Assembly (NCBI RefSeq): GCF_018812025.1
Contig: NC_063053.1
Span: 14,860,623 to 14,924,622, forward strand
Reading direction: 5' to 3'
DNA from: Megalobrama amblycephala
Lineage: Eukaryota > Chordata > Actinopteri > Cypriniformes > Xenocyprididae
DNA: 64,000 nucleotides
The translations under genes and the position numbers were made by a program. This document shows positions 49,140-61,530 of this stretch, one piece after another. Numbering within the stretch: the stretch's first letter is position 1; each line of letters begins with the position of its first letter. The notes under the pieces are model-generated. The model saw only the letters and a program-made list of their open reading frames with translations, ran no database searches and was not told where the DNA came from.

Positions 49140-52100
49140 CTGTGAAAAAAAAACCAGAGAGAGAGGAAAGTGGTGAGCGGTTGGGAGACCGCAAGTAATA
49201 GGAAGACAAATACGGGGAAAAAAAGTTGGCAAAGGCCAGAGTGATGATGAAAAAAAGGGTCCTAATTATTCATAATAATATTAATTTACATGTACGCTCC
49301 AAAAAGGTATCTGCTTACATTATTAAAGAAAATATTAAGAAATAAACACTTATTGGTTCCACACAACAGTGAAAAGCATCAGATGTCAAAAGCACCTTAA
49401 ACTTGCCATTAACTTGCGTTTCATATCCAGAGAGTATCTAGATGTTTTTTAACTAAGATTTTTTTATTTACACCTTCATTCTAATGTGTCTCTAGCATGA
49501 TTAGATAGAGGTCAGCAGAAAATGGAAAACGCCACTTACATATTGCACCGCAGATGTTATGTAAACCAAATTATTGATGGAGAACTCGAAATGCATTTTG
49601 CCATTCTGACAGATAAAAAATATATCTGGTCTAATGTGCTTCCATACTTTAGAAACATCCTCAAAGGAAACGAGCTGTGCGGCAAGCTTTATGCGTGCGC
49701 AGAATAGGCTATATCACTCCTATATATATTCATTATGGTTTAGTATTCTCTTCAGTTATACATTTAAGTAATTAAATTAATATAAGCGTGTGATTAGTCG
49801 ACTAATGGCTTAAATGAACAACTAATAGTCAACTAAAAAATCTTTAGTCGAGGAAAGCCTGAGTAGTTTGATAACACAAATACATTAGTATTTATGGTTT
49901 GCTGAATGTGGTCAGAAACTGTGCATTAACCACTTCTGAATCCAATCACGAGTCTGGAGTCGCATTCACATCAGGCTTTTAATGTGGCCATGTGTCATCC
50001 AACCGTGCGACAAAGGGGGCCAAAATGCCAAATCAATATCTAAGCAGTCGTTGATGAGCAATAAAGATGAATAACACTTAACAATGCATTGTTCTATTTT
50101 TGCTGAGACAGCACACATTTATGAGGTTTCAGGTGAGAGACAGAGGCAAAATGCCATCAAAGAGATGGAGAAGTGGTTACAATATGCTTCTCTTTCCTTT
50201 TCTTTTTTGCTCAGACCTCCCCCTCAGGTGATGCTTTTAACACCATGTATTCCCTATAGAAAGTATGGCATTCCATCATGGCTAACATCAGCAAGAGCAG
50301 ATATGCATAATACATGGATTTAAAGGTGAGAGACAACACCATCCAACACCTAACTCGAAGCTCGAGAGACGAACGCTACTGGGAAGCAATGGTAAAATAT
50401 ACAGTAAGACACCAACAAGGGGTTCAACGTATACTGTGAAAAACAAGATAAAATCACTGGTTTACATATTGCCTGCGGATAACATAGCCAAGAACAGCTA
50501 ATAACATGCATTACACATTTACAACTGCACACTTTTACACTTGTAGCAATTTGTGTCTTAAAATATTTTTTTTAGGTAGCTAAAGATATTCTTTGCATGA
50601 CAACATTTTCAGACTTTTAACTAATTTAAAATATCAGAATAAACATCATTTAAAAATAGAGCTTGTTACTAATTAGATTTAAAATGATTAATGAAAAGAA
50701 TTAAAACAGTAAAACTCTGGAGAAATTGTGTTTTCCACATGGTTTTTCACTAAAATTGGCATCAATTTAACTCAATTCAATACATAATAATTAACAGCAA
50801 CATTTTACATTTTAAACATTATAATATAAATGGCATATGGAGAATTTCTAGAACATTTCTTAGTGATGATGCAAATGAGTCGCTGAATAAGAGTTTTGAA
50901 CTGGACAATATTTGTCCCAGATACAACAATTTGAAAATCTGGAATCTGAGGATGGGAAAAAAAAAAAAAAAAAAAAAATGCAGCTTCAAGTTCTGCATTT
51001 TGAGAAAATCGCCTTTAAAGTTGTCCAAATGAAGTCCTTAGCAATACATATCCACTCACAAAAATATATATATTTTTAAATATTTAATTTTTTGATATAT
51101 TTACGTTAGGAAATTTACAAAATATCTCCATGGAACATGACAATAATTTTGACTCATACAATATATTGTTGGCTATTTCTACAAATGGTATGTAACATAT
51201 TGTAACATTTTAACACTTCATTTGTGTGGTGTCAATGAAAGATCATGAAAGGATTTTCAATGGCCAAAAAAGCACATTAAATTTGCACATATTCATGATG
51301 TTGCTTAATTTGTTAATATAATGTGAATATTCAATTCATCGCCAATATATCATCCTACTACCTAGTAATGATCACGCTACAAATGCAATTCCTCTATGTA
51401 AACCTTGGAACTTGAAGCTGCATCGTACACACATTGACTTTGTTCTGACTGCTTTATCATACCCGTCACTTAGTAACTTAATGGCAAACAATCAAACAGC
51501 CACAACATAAGACTGTAATTTCAGAAGATTTTTAAGTATTAGGAGGTGGCATGAAAAATGTTGAGATTAAATCCATAACATGCATGCTACACATGAACTC
51601 TACATGTTCTCGCTGCTTCTTGCACTGTTTGAACTGTGAACCAAGCATGCAATCCTTTAATCTGCACTTCCCATGGTAGGAGCCACGCTGTGAAGAGCTC
51701 TGTGAGTGAGAGAGGTGAGCCGAGTTTTCTACAGTAGCTCTCCTCCAGACTGGAGTCTCGCCCTTTTGACTGTAATGTCACTTTGTCAATAGACAGGTTG
51801 ACTGAGAAGGTTGACGTTCTGCATTTTAATCACCCTACTGCCCGGGCTTTTCACATTTTCTGAGGTGAGAGTCTCTGCAGCGAGAGTGCCACGTGCTGCG
51901 AGAGCTCCTGGGGTGAACATCAAGCTGTTGCTTCACACGCCCACAGGTCTAAGACTCTGAACACTGAGAGTGTATAAGGACACTGCTTGGGGTCTCCAAT
52001 GAAATTATGAATTTAATTGGATTGGAAATGTGCTACCCTTGGGCTGGCATGTCGGACTGCATTAGGCAGCCATCAGCCATTTCCCTCAACTGCACGATGG

Positions 52101-53615
52101 GTGGTAGTGGATGAGCCATGTGAAACAAAAAAAAAAACCCCAGCACACCTTACACTGGGAACATGCTAACGATTCTCAAATAGCTAAGAATGATTTTCAT
52201 GCACTATGCACTTTATATAATGAATTTCAAAATAATTATTTTTAGAAGCACATCCACATTGTGTTCAGTAACTATTATTGTAATAGTTTTCAGTTCTTCA
52301 AACGCATCCCCCCCCCCCCACCCCCACAAATAAATAAATGAATAAATAAATAAAGAAACAATGTAAAAATATAATAATTCTATTGTATTTATATGATATA
52401 TTAAAGCTAGGGTATCACTTTGTTATACTGTTTGAAACTCTCTTCATAGCCTGACAGCAATCAATTATAGAAGTGGTCTAAATATTAAGACATGAACATT
52501 GTGGAAGTCTTAGAACCAGAAAAATGTTTATCCAATCATTGCATTCGGACCAAATGCAATGATACGATGTCGTACCTGCCTGTCAACATATGTATTTCCA
52601 TACCTCAGATGCAGATTTATGCGTTGCTCTGGCAACACTATCAACTCCAAAATGAATCTGCAGCAGTCAGGTAAGACCTCTGTCAGTTGTTTACGTTCAT
52701 TATTATTGTAATGTTTTGTGCTTTGAGACAATAATATTTAGGTAATTTAGGTAATTTAACTCGTCTCATGATGCTTTGCAGACTTCTGTGTGCATTCATG
52801 TGTTTTGAAGGAGGCATGGCTTTGAAGAGCGCTCTGAAGCAAATGCCTACCCAGCCTATAATTTTTCATAGCTACCTTCAGTCATATACACTATAAATCT
52901 TAAGAGTACAACCAGAGACAGTACACAACATTTGACTTCATGTATATATTCTTTTAAAGAGCCTTTTAACATGGAATTTAATGGCCTTATTAAAACCAGC
53001 CTGTTAATTACATTAGCGTCAAAGGATTATAACTCCATGAAAACATTACGGCGAGGCTGGTCCATCTCATTTCCTGGCCCGTTGCAGCTGCTTTAATGTG
53101 TGGGGAAAAAAGTCAGCTGAAATGACTTTTAAGAGTACTTTAAAGAACGCATCAAATCACTGGATACAGCAAAGGTCAAAGTAATCAACACAGAGAGCTG
53201 AAGCTGTCATTACACTGGAGAATCCAGAGCGTTATTTCTTTTTGTCATTAATATTCCAGAAGTACAGCAGATTCATTAATATTCCAAAAGTACTGCAGGA
53301 TGGGGCTTTCAGGGATGCCTTGTTAAAAATGAATTGCACCATTTTTCTATGATTATTACACAATCGTATCATTTTAATTGTCAAGCTAATGTCCTTTCTA
53401 CTCAATATATGGTAGATTTTGTTTGGTCTGTGGTTGTGTAGAGGTGAATATATGCAAATCATTTTAATGGATGCCAAATTACGTTTTAAAAAGCCCTTTA
53501 CAATCTCAATGACACTTCGCTTAAAACAGACCCCCCCTTAACCAAGTGGACACCTCTCTATCTTCGCACATTGTGCTGAGCCTGCTCAAGTGTGTGTTTT
53601 AGTCGTCGGACAAAC
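49140..53615 (-). other. PRIM2 intron, mostly unique AT-rich sequence
   Basis: This 4.5-kb intron has an A-run of about 22 at 50957 and a C-rich run near 52307-52325. I see no coding exon and no complete mobile element. Open frames here are all under 82 codons with no family resemblance. Confidence 0.8.
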
Positions 53616-53698
53616 CTGATTGATCCCACTAGGGGAGATTTTATAGGACTGCAACTTCTGTTTCAGTAGCTCAGGGTCGCTGTGGCGGAATGGACAAC
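53616..53698 (-). CDS. prim2: PRIM2 internal coding exon ([10 protein letters not shown] block)
   Basis: This 83-base exon lies between a ttcctcacag acceptor and a gtttgt donor. Its first two bases complete the glycine codon begun by the previous exon, giving a phase-1 junction. It encodes [14 protein letters not shown] followed by [14 protein letters not shown], 28 codons including the shared one. The Cys in GCPFRHSD is the next ligand of the primase 4Fe-4S cluster, and the surrounding Arg-His-Ser segment lies in the part of the domain known from primase structures to contact template and primer. The intron before it, 53699-57202, contains a hAT element with a solo LTR nested inside. The match to PRIM2 along the whole exon is near-complete and there are no stops or frameshifts. 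Confidence 0.95.
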
Positions 53699-53950
53699 CT
53701 GTGAGGAAGAAGGCGAAGAGAAGGAGAACATGGGTTTACAAGCATCACAAACAGTCCAAACCAATATGTTCTACCGGACAGTAGAAACACGACCCATATG
53801 TTTTTTTGTGCCCTTGAAGGCCACTGCAGGATGGGGGTATTACTTGTGGGGTTGTTTCCAAAAAAAGGGATCTAAACCTAACTAAGTGCCCTTTCACAAA
53901 GCCATAAGTGAAGGGTCCATACTGTATGATGGTTCAAATAAGTATTTTTG

Positions 53951-53953
<3 letters not shown>

Positions 53954-54034
<81 letters not shown>

Positions 54035-54035
54035 A
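53954..54035. repeat. TA microsatellite
   Basis: About 40 TA units with one interruption near 54021, in the PRIM2 intron. Confidence 0.95.
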
Positions 54036-54228
54036 AAAAAAAGAAGTATATTTGAAATAGAAATCTTTTGTAAATGACAAATGTTTAATGTTTTCACTGT
54101 CACATTTGATCAATTTAATGCATCCTTGCTGAATAAAAATATTAGCATCTTTCTCTATATATACACATATACATACACAAATATATACACAGAAGGAACA
54201 TTTGAGTTTAATTGAGTTACATAATTAA

Positions 54229-56690
54229 TAGGGGTGTGACGAGACAGGTATCTCACGAGACGAGACGAGACGAGACGAGACGAGACTCAAGATTGAGTTC
54301 ACGAGACGAGACAAGATTTTTACACACACCGAAATCCTCAATGGCGAAATACATGACTAGAAAAAATATTCTGCAGGTGTATTTGATATGTTTTAACTAA
54401 TCATCTTGTAATGAATGTCATTTCAGTTCTACTGAGTATAAATTATCATATGCAGTAAAAGACAACAATACTCAAGTACTGTAAAAGGTTTTGCTACTAA
54501 CTCAACTGACTGACTTCTCTTCTGTATGATTTCTTCAGACCTTACTGTACATGATTTATGAGCTTCTACAACTTTTGACCTACTGACTGAACTCCTTTCC
54601 ACAAACTGATCATAGAAATACAAACAGTATAAATAAAAATGATAACACTTTACAATAAGGTCTCATTTTTTAACATTAATTAACCAACATCAACTAACAA
54701 TGACCAATATACGTGCTACAGTATTTATTAATCTTTGTTTATGTTAGTTAATAAAAATAGTCATTCATTGTTAGTTCATGATAGTTCACAGTGCAGTAAC
54801 TAATGTTAACAAATGAAACCTTATTGTTTGTGCATAATAAGATTAAGAGAAACTGTTATTCATTTTTATGGTAACACTTTACAATAAGTGCAACCATAAT
54901 CGCACTCTCTCAATATTCAAAGTGTAAATAAGACCAAATTTTTCTTTGATACAGAGCTAAGAGATGGTTACAACTAAACTGCCCAGCCTAAAATAGCTTT
55001 CATATTGAGAGATATTTGTGTAAGACTGATTCCGGAGTGCCCGGACCAAGAAAGGGCTACTCTTTGAGAAAACAAAAGGAAATTAACATTTGAACTCTCT
55101 CTTGCAAAATTAGCATCCCCACCCGAGATGCAATCACACCTCAGCATTGCCTTAATCTACATTTCCCTTCCATGTCTCATCTACATGGAAGTAAACCAAA
55201 GGTATTAAAGATTTTAAGAGTTTAGGGATACTTTGGTTGCAACCATGGGTGTGCCTCTTTCCCAGGGTCTTTCATCTAAATTACCTCCTGTTCCACAGCA
55301 AGGTGCGAACCGCCGAGGTCTGTGACCCTAGTCAATGCAAATTCTGATTGTAAGTTCATGCCCCACATTGGGGGACGTTTTGTCTTGGTCTGAGTATTTA
55401 AGGAAATGTTGCAAAAGGCTCGGGGCGACCCTGTGTCCAGGACACTCAGCAATGTGTATTTTTATAATGTCAGGTATGCATCTTACTCTGTTTCTGAGAA
55501 TTTAATGTTTTGTATTGATCATCTTTGAATTGATTATGTAATTGGCACAATACATTTACCTGACTAATAAACTGTCACATTTGATTTTATTCTGACTTAC
55601 TCTGAAATTATTGACTTCAGAAGATTACGATGTATCCATTGTTACCGCAAATCTGCGTCAGGTTAGTAACGGACTAAAGTCCAGTTTTGAGTGGAGCATT
55701 GGGGCACACCAACTGTGATTGTAGAGCTCCGACTAACGCTTGGCATTAGTTCAAGTGTACTTAGACTGTAAAGGCTAAAGGGAATTTCCGTTTAGGACAA
55801 CAAAATGTTGATCGACCAACCTAAATAGAGTGAGCCTTACCTCTGTTTATTGTAATGTTACTCTAGCTAAGTGTACATGGGAAACCATGGCATAACCAAA
55901 CCAAAGCTACTGTAAGAGAAGTAATATTGGTCAGCTTATCTGTAGTAGTGGTTATGACCTCTGACTAGAGTTAGTGTTACTTTAATTCAAGTGTATACAG
56001 ATCTATGGGGGACTAAAACAAATACTTTTAGATAGAGCAAGCATGAAAGCGGCCTTCTAAACAGTATAGTCAATTACCTCTGTCTAGTGACCAAGACTGG
56101 CGAGTTTGTGATCGTGGGCCCGCATAATTAATGAATGGCCAGTGCGAGGACCCTGTGCAACACTGAGAACCGAATGAACGAGTACAATAAGAGTAAAGAG
56201 TTAAATAGAATATTCAAATGTAAAGCCAAATTATTATACAAATGACCAATAATCAATTGACATTCTAAACTAAATTTGAGGCCATAACATGGAGTCAGAT
56301 AAAAGATTTTTTAATTTGGAATTAAACTACTTTGCCACGCTGAAAAGACCGAACACGCAAGAAACCTTCCCCGTCCTGTGGGAAACCTCTGTTGGGCCGA
56401 CTGGGCGGGCCTTACATTTGCATTCATCAGGGAGCCGCTTTCAAAATGCGGGGTATTGAATTCGCGTTTGAACGTGCCGTCGCGTTTACTTTCACTTCCG
56501 CGATCACATGTACTCTTTAAATATGGAGCGGCGGCGACCGTTATCCAACTGAATTAAATGTTTTTTATTAAAAAACAAAGCAAAATGACAGTGGAGGCGT
56601 AATGTAAACGTAGCGGTGGCATATTTTTTCCTAATCATCCTAACACTCTGTCATGGCTCTGTCGTGACACGAGATCTCGTCACACCCCTA
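54229..56690. mobile_element. hAT-type element in PRIM2 intron, perfect 8-bp duplication
   Basis: The left end TAGGGGTGTGACGAGACAGG and right end (tctcgtcacacccctA) are inverse. ATAATTAA flanks both sides, at 54221-54228 and 56691-56698. The left subterminal zone is a run of CGAGA units from about 54244 to 54317. There is no hAT transposase. Inside are a taacactttacaataagg-type repeat at about 54640 and an LTR at 54889-56186. Confidence 0.92.
54889..56186 (+). mobile_element. Solo LTR nested in the hAT element
   Basis: The segment starts TGCAACCATAATCGC and ends AACGAGTACA, with ATAAG at 54884-54888 and again at 56187-56191. A TATA-like tatttaa lies at 55395-55401 and an AATAAA at 55566-55571, in the order expected for U3-R-U5. 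There are no internal viral genes. The 1298-base length and signals fit a retroviral-type LTR left by recombination. Family not assigned; the 5-bp match alone could occur by chance. Confidence 0.65.
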
Positions 56691-57202
56691 ATAATTAAAC
56701 ATGTCACGTTTTTGTCATTTTTAAACATGACATGGAAGTTCACAAGTTGAAATAAGACAATATTTGGCATTAAAAAAGGACAAAATTCAAGCAGTCTTAA
56801 CAGCTATAAACATTTTTTTTGTTACAAACAAAAAATTTTATGCTATGTTATCAATGCAACATTTCACTTTTAAACAGTGCCAGTAATATAGCTTTGTGAC
56901 GGTGTACTGACCCCGCACATATCAGACATTAATGCCCTCCTCCATTTGGCATACTCAGTTTTAAGCTCTCTGGCCTTCAACAGAACAGTGATGCTCAATT
57001 TCGAATAGATTTCACCTATCATGTGCATTGCGAAAAGCAGGTGTTATCAATTAGACAGAGTGGACTTGGTATGTTTTTTATAAGTAATTCAAGACCACCT
57101 GCGTACTAAACAGTCTTTTAATTCTCTTCGCTACAGAACTAAACACTGGCCTCGGGGGGCCGATCGCATATAAAACCAACAGTCTGGCTCAGTATGACTC
57201 AC

Positions 57203-57329
57203 CATGGTAGTCGCCTTGGCTGGGTGGGTTTGACAAAATCACCTTCATGCAACTGTAGGGGGTGTAGTCAGTGCGCTTGCCTTCCTTCCCAAACATGTGG
57301 CGGACGCTGTAGGCATATGCTTTATCAAA
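57203..57329 (-). CDS. prim2: PRIM2 internal coding exon with Fe-S ligand (first of four visible exons)
   Basis: This exon encodes part of the C-terminal Fe-S domain of the DNA primase large subunit, the regulatory partner of PRIM1 in the nuclear DNA polymerase alpha-primase complex that makes RNA primers. Read on the minus strand, it follows a ctctgcag acceptor, starts with [19 protein letters not shown], continues through [16 protein letters not shown] and ends in GDYH plus one base of the next codon, before a gtgagt donor. The length is 127 bases, 42 codons plus one base. The Cys in YSCMK corresponds to one of the four 4Fe-4S ligands known in eukaryotic PRIM2. The FGKEGKR.DYTP block is a family hallmark. 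The preceding exon, which should carry the first cluster cysteine, is not in the window, so the upstream intron exceeds 6.6 kb. Identification is from recognition of the protein family; the join to the next exon is in frame. Confidence 0.95.
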
Positions 57330-57823
57330 CTGCAGAGCAAGACAAAGACGAGAGAGAAAGAGAGAGACTGTGAGTTTGAGGGAGAGGACAGTAAAGCGTG
57401 CGAGAAGAGGGGTAGGAATGGTGGGGAGGTTGTGGGTGAAACTAAGACATTGTCGTACATCAAGTGGGTTGTGGCAGGGCGTTTTCCGCTATGAAATATA
57501 GAGCTATTAGCAGGGACCTGCTGTAGCAGTGTCGCCAAACCGCAGACAGCTGTGACTGGATTATGGATAATGTGGCTGCTCCCTCTCTCTCCCCTCCCCC
57601 ATCTCTATTTCACTCTCTACACACAAATCTCAGGTCTCTGAGGCATCGCCATCAAACCAAATAAAAAAATTAACACATGCAAAGGAAAGCCATTCTGTTG
57701 AATAGCTACAACATCAAGCACAAATAAAAATAACAGTAAAATGTTTACAGAGCAATGGAATTATAATATTTATAACAACATACTAATGTGCAATTTTCAA
57801 TATATACATCTTTTATTACAAAT

Positions 57824-57990
57824 ACACTACCGTTCAAATGTTTGGGTCAGGAAGCATTTTTTTTTTTTTTTTGGCTGAATTTATTTAATACAATAAAAAT
57901 AGTAGTATCATATTATATATACACATTATGACAATTATAACATAACAATGAGTGAAAATGAATAATAAAAAAAATTATTGTCTTTGTTTT
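57824..57990. mobile_element. MITE fragment
   Basis: cactaccgttcaaatgtttg is the left terminus of the family seen complete at 43727-44213. A T-run follows, and the right terminus is absent. Confidence 0.6.
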
Positions 57991-59229
57991 GTTCCTCTTT
58001 TGACAGCAGCACTCAAGGTGCATCAACTCCACAAGTGTCAAACCTGATGAAAATGTTCCATGATCTAAAGAGCATCTCGAATGTCAATGGAAGAAAATCT
58101 GACTGTCTGTGCAGTCACATGATCAATGTCACAAATTTGCTTATTTGATTAGTGACCTAACAATGCATAACCCTTAAACTTTATTTTTCAGGTTTAAATC
58201 AGATTTTGAGCCACAGATTTTCAATGTGGAAATATTTTTGTTTGCACAGAGCATAGGTAGGACAAGGAAGTGCAGCTATTATCATACAAATTAAAAGTGA
58301 CATGAAATCTCCTTTGAGCATTACTGGGTCTTATTTGTGCTTTGCGCAGCTCTTTCTGTGCGAAAGCTGCTGTGTACATCACTGTCCACCTTGAGAAATA
58401 TGGCGTATGCTTAGGAAACCATTACACTGTTTGCATTTGATGAGGGTCAGTGCATTCAATCTCAGGGCTGAACTCAATACACCAATCATGTACACTCTGG
58501 TAACTATCCAAAAGGGTAAACTAGACTCCCGAGCTGGTTATGTCTCAGCTTAGAGAGGGGGAGAGATAGAGAGAAAAAGAGCAAAGGGGGAGACAAAGAG
58601 AGAGAGCAAGTAATAATTATCCACAGCACTCAGATGCCATAAAACCTGTGAACTTGACAAGGTGACTATCTACAAGGCTGCAATTAAACAGGCCATAAAA
58701 TCAACTTACCATATCACAAATTAATGACATGATGGGTCTTTAGATTGAGGCAGCCCCTTCCGTTTTGATATCTTATCCGTATCCCACAACTCTTCTTGTG
58801 ATCTATTTTGTCCAAATGAAATTTGTTTTTAACCTGTGAATTTTGTCTTCGTTGACTGAGATCCCAGCCAGGTTTACCTTTCAATCTCACTACAGTCTGA
58901 GCCATGCTTGCTCTGCTCTCAATGTGAGCTCTAAATCTAATCTGCTTTTACAGAACAAAAATATTCACCATTTGCACTTAAAGTCAAACAGTAAATTACC
59001 TATACATATCTTTTACTTTATAAAATAAATAAATAAAAAAAATAAATCGATGTAAATTGCTGTTTGAAACCTGCTTTACTTATATAATGTGACGTATTTT
59101 TGAGTGAAACTTATCTGTCGGGAATGGATTTAGATGGTGAAAAGTGGCTGTTATGTCAGGGGAAAAAAAATATATATATATATTGTACCTTTATGGGTAA
59201 AATAGCTCGTCACTGGGGCAGTACCCTTA

Positions 59230-59997
59230 AAGAGCTCCCCCGGAGCTCGCGCTTGCCTTGAACAGCATAAACACAGTTCACACAGCTAATATAACACTCA
59301 AAATGGATCTTTACAAGATGTTCGTCATGCATGCTGCTTGCATACATCGGATCATGTAAGTATAGTATTTATTTGGATGTATTACATTTGATTCTGAATG
59401 AGTTTGATAGTGCTCAGTGGCTAAAGCATTACACACTGTTGGAGAGATTTATAAAGAATGAAGTTGTGTTTATGCATTATACAGACTGCAAGTGTTTAAA
59501 AATGAAAATAGCGACGGCTCTTGTCTCCGTGAATACAGTAATAAATGATGGTAACTTTAACCACATTTAACAGTACATTAGCAACATGCTAACAAAACAT
59601 TTAGAAAGACAATTCACAAATATCACTAAAAATATCACGATATCATGGATCATGTCAGTTATTATTGCTCCATCTGCCATTTTTCGCTATTGTCCTTGCT
59701 TGCTTACCTAGTCTGATGATTCAGCTGTGCACATCCAGATGTTTTGCCCTTGTCTAATGGCTTGATCATGGGCTGGCATATGCAAATATTGGGGGCGTAC
59801 ACCCCGACTGTTACGTAACAGTCGGTGTTATGTTGCAATTCGCCTGTTCTTCTGAGGTCTTTTAAACAAATGAGATTTATATAAGGAGGAGGAAACAATG
59901 GCGTTTGAAACTCAGTGTATGTCTTTTCCATGTACTGAACTCTTGTTATTCAACTATGCCAATATAAATTCAATATTTAATTCTAGGGCACCTTTAA
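59230..59997 (-). mobile_element. TTAA-ended non-autonomous DNA transposon, copy 4, truncated
   Basis: Inverted relative to the other three. The outer end at 59997 is intact (ttctagggcacctttaa on the plus strand) and the palindrome is intact at about 59805-59825. Roughly 190 bases of the far end are missing, and unrelated repeat sequence (cactggggcagtaccctta) adjoins at about 59187-59229. It lies in the PRIM2 intron. Confidence 0.8.
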
Positions 59998-60065
59998 TGG
60001 AGCAGTTGTGCGATAATCAATATAAAAATGTATCCATGACAATCAAAGAAAACATACTTGGTAAC

Positions 60066-60180
60066 TAAAGGTGTGAATCTTCACTTGCCTCACGATTTGA
60101 TTATGATTCAGAGGGCAACGATTATAAAGCGATTCTCAATGCCTCACGATGCATCTTTTCCTCCAACTCTTTTATAAATA
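60066..60180. mobile_element. hAT-like terminal zone
   Basis: taaaggtgtgaatcttcact followed by repeated cctcacgat motifs resembles the end of a fish hAT element. The other end was not found before about 60900, where a different repeat-like sequence starts, so it may be truncated. Confidence 0.45.
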
Positions 60181-61530
60181 ATTATTATATTAATAATCAA
60201 TATAGATCTTTTTGTTATTTTATCTTTGTTGTTACATAAGAACAAAGATGCAAATATCAAACAGAACTAATACAATATAAGAAATTTAACAGTGCTTTAC
60301 ATTTTCATTTTACATCTATTTAACAGAAGTTTCAAGTAAGAAAACATACAGAAATTGAATAATCAAATGTAAAAATAGTCACTGCATAGTCTTTTATAAA
60401 AGATACAAAAGTTATTAAGTCAAGACCAGTGATTCCCTCTTTTCTTTTGTTGTTTGATTAACATTAATGACGCAGACCTAAAGCACGGATCTAATATAAT
60501 GTTACACATCAGATCCCCCTAGCTGTTTACATTTAAGACATGACCAACTATGTTTACGTGAATACTCGTCAAAGACAGATATTTTGAAATAATTCTGTGT
60601 GTATCTGACCATTCAAGTGCAATACAGCACTAAAGAGAACCGAATTCGGGATTGCATGTTGTTTGCGAGATGGGGCTTCCTGTGCGTGCGCTTCGGGTGT
60701 GTTTCAGTTAGCGCGGATAAAGCATTGAGATCTATTCCATGGCTTATTGCGCTTAACCGTTTAACATCAAGAACGTCCCGCACTTTATTTCTTCATTGAT
60801 GCATGTCCAAACGGAAGCAAGTGCTTTGTTTATGAAAGACAACTCGTGATCAGGTGCGTTAATAATAATAGAGACATACAATACATGCAGAGTGGGGGGA
60901 CCAGGATTGAGAACCACTGTCCTAAGTGATGTTAGTGGAAAGGTTGTATTGAACTATGCATTAAGAAAGTAAATGGGGTCAGATTTGTTTTCATGCTGAC
61001 TTTAAACATTCACACGCTGGAAGACAAAACAATCATCGTATAGGGTTCCCCGCCTCACAGAACTCTGGTGATGACTCCTACTTACAGTAAACACTGTCAA
61101 GCAGTAAACTGCAGACAGTCACTGCTGTTGGCTGCACCATCAGCTCATTAGAATGCAACTAATTACTGTATTTATGTCAACCACCTCTCCTTTAATGTAT
61201 GCAAATGCACATCTGAGCCATTTCATATCCGTTCCAAAGTAAACCTGGAGAAAAATCTGTACCAAAATAATGAGTTAATCAGTCATCATTTGCTGCAGAT
61301 TATAAAACAGGCTCCTGCAGTGACCTGTTCCTCAATGGTTTCAGCCTCGTCTCATTCCAGATGTTTTCTGAAATTGACTGCTACATTTTTATACTTGAAA
61401 GCTCCATTGCTTCATAATGCTGTTCACTGAATGCAACAGGAAGAGGAATTTGAAATGCTTCTGTCCTGCATTTTCTTGCTAATTATCATTTGATTCCTCT
61501 GTGAAAACAACAAAATATTAATTAAATATA

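Larger units (their letters stand above)
53699..57202 (-). other. PRIM2 intron dominated by a hAT insertion
   Basis: About 70% of this 3.5-kb intron is a hAT-type element at 54229-56690. It also has a TA microsatellite at about 53954-54035. Remaining sequence next to the exons is unique. Because the hAT element has intact 8-bp flanks, the ancestral intron was probably only about 1 kb. Confidence 0.8.
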
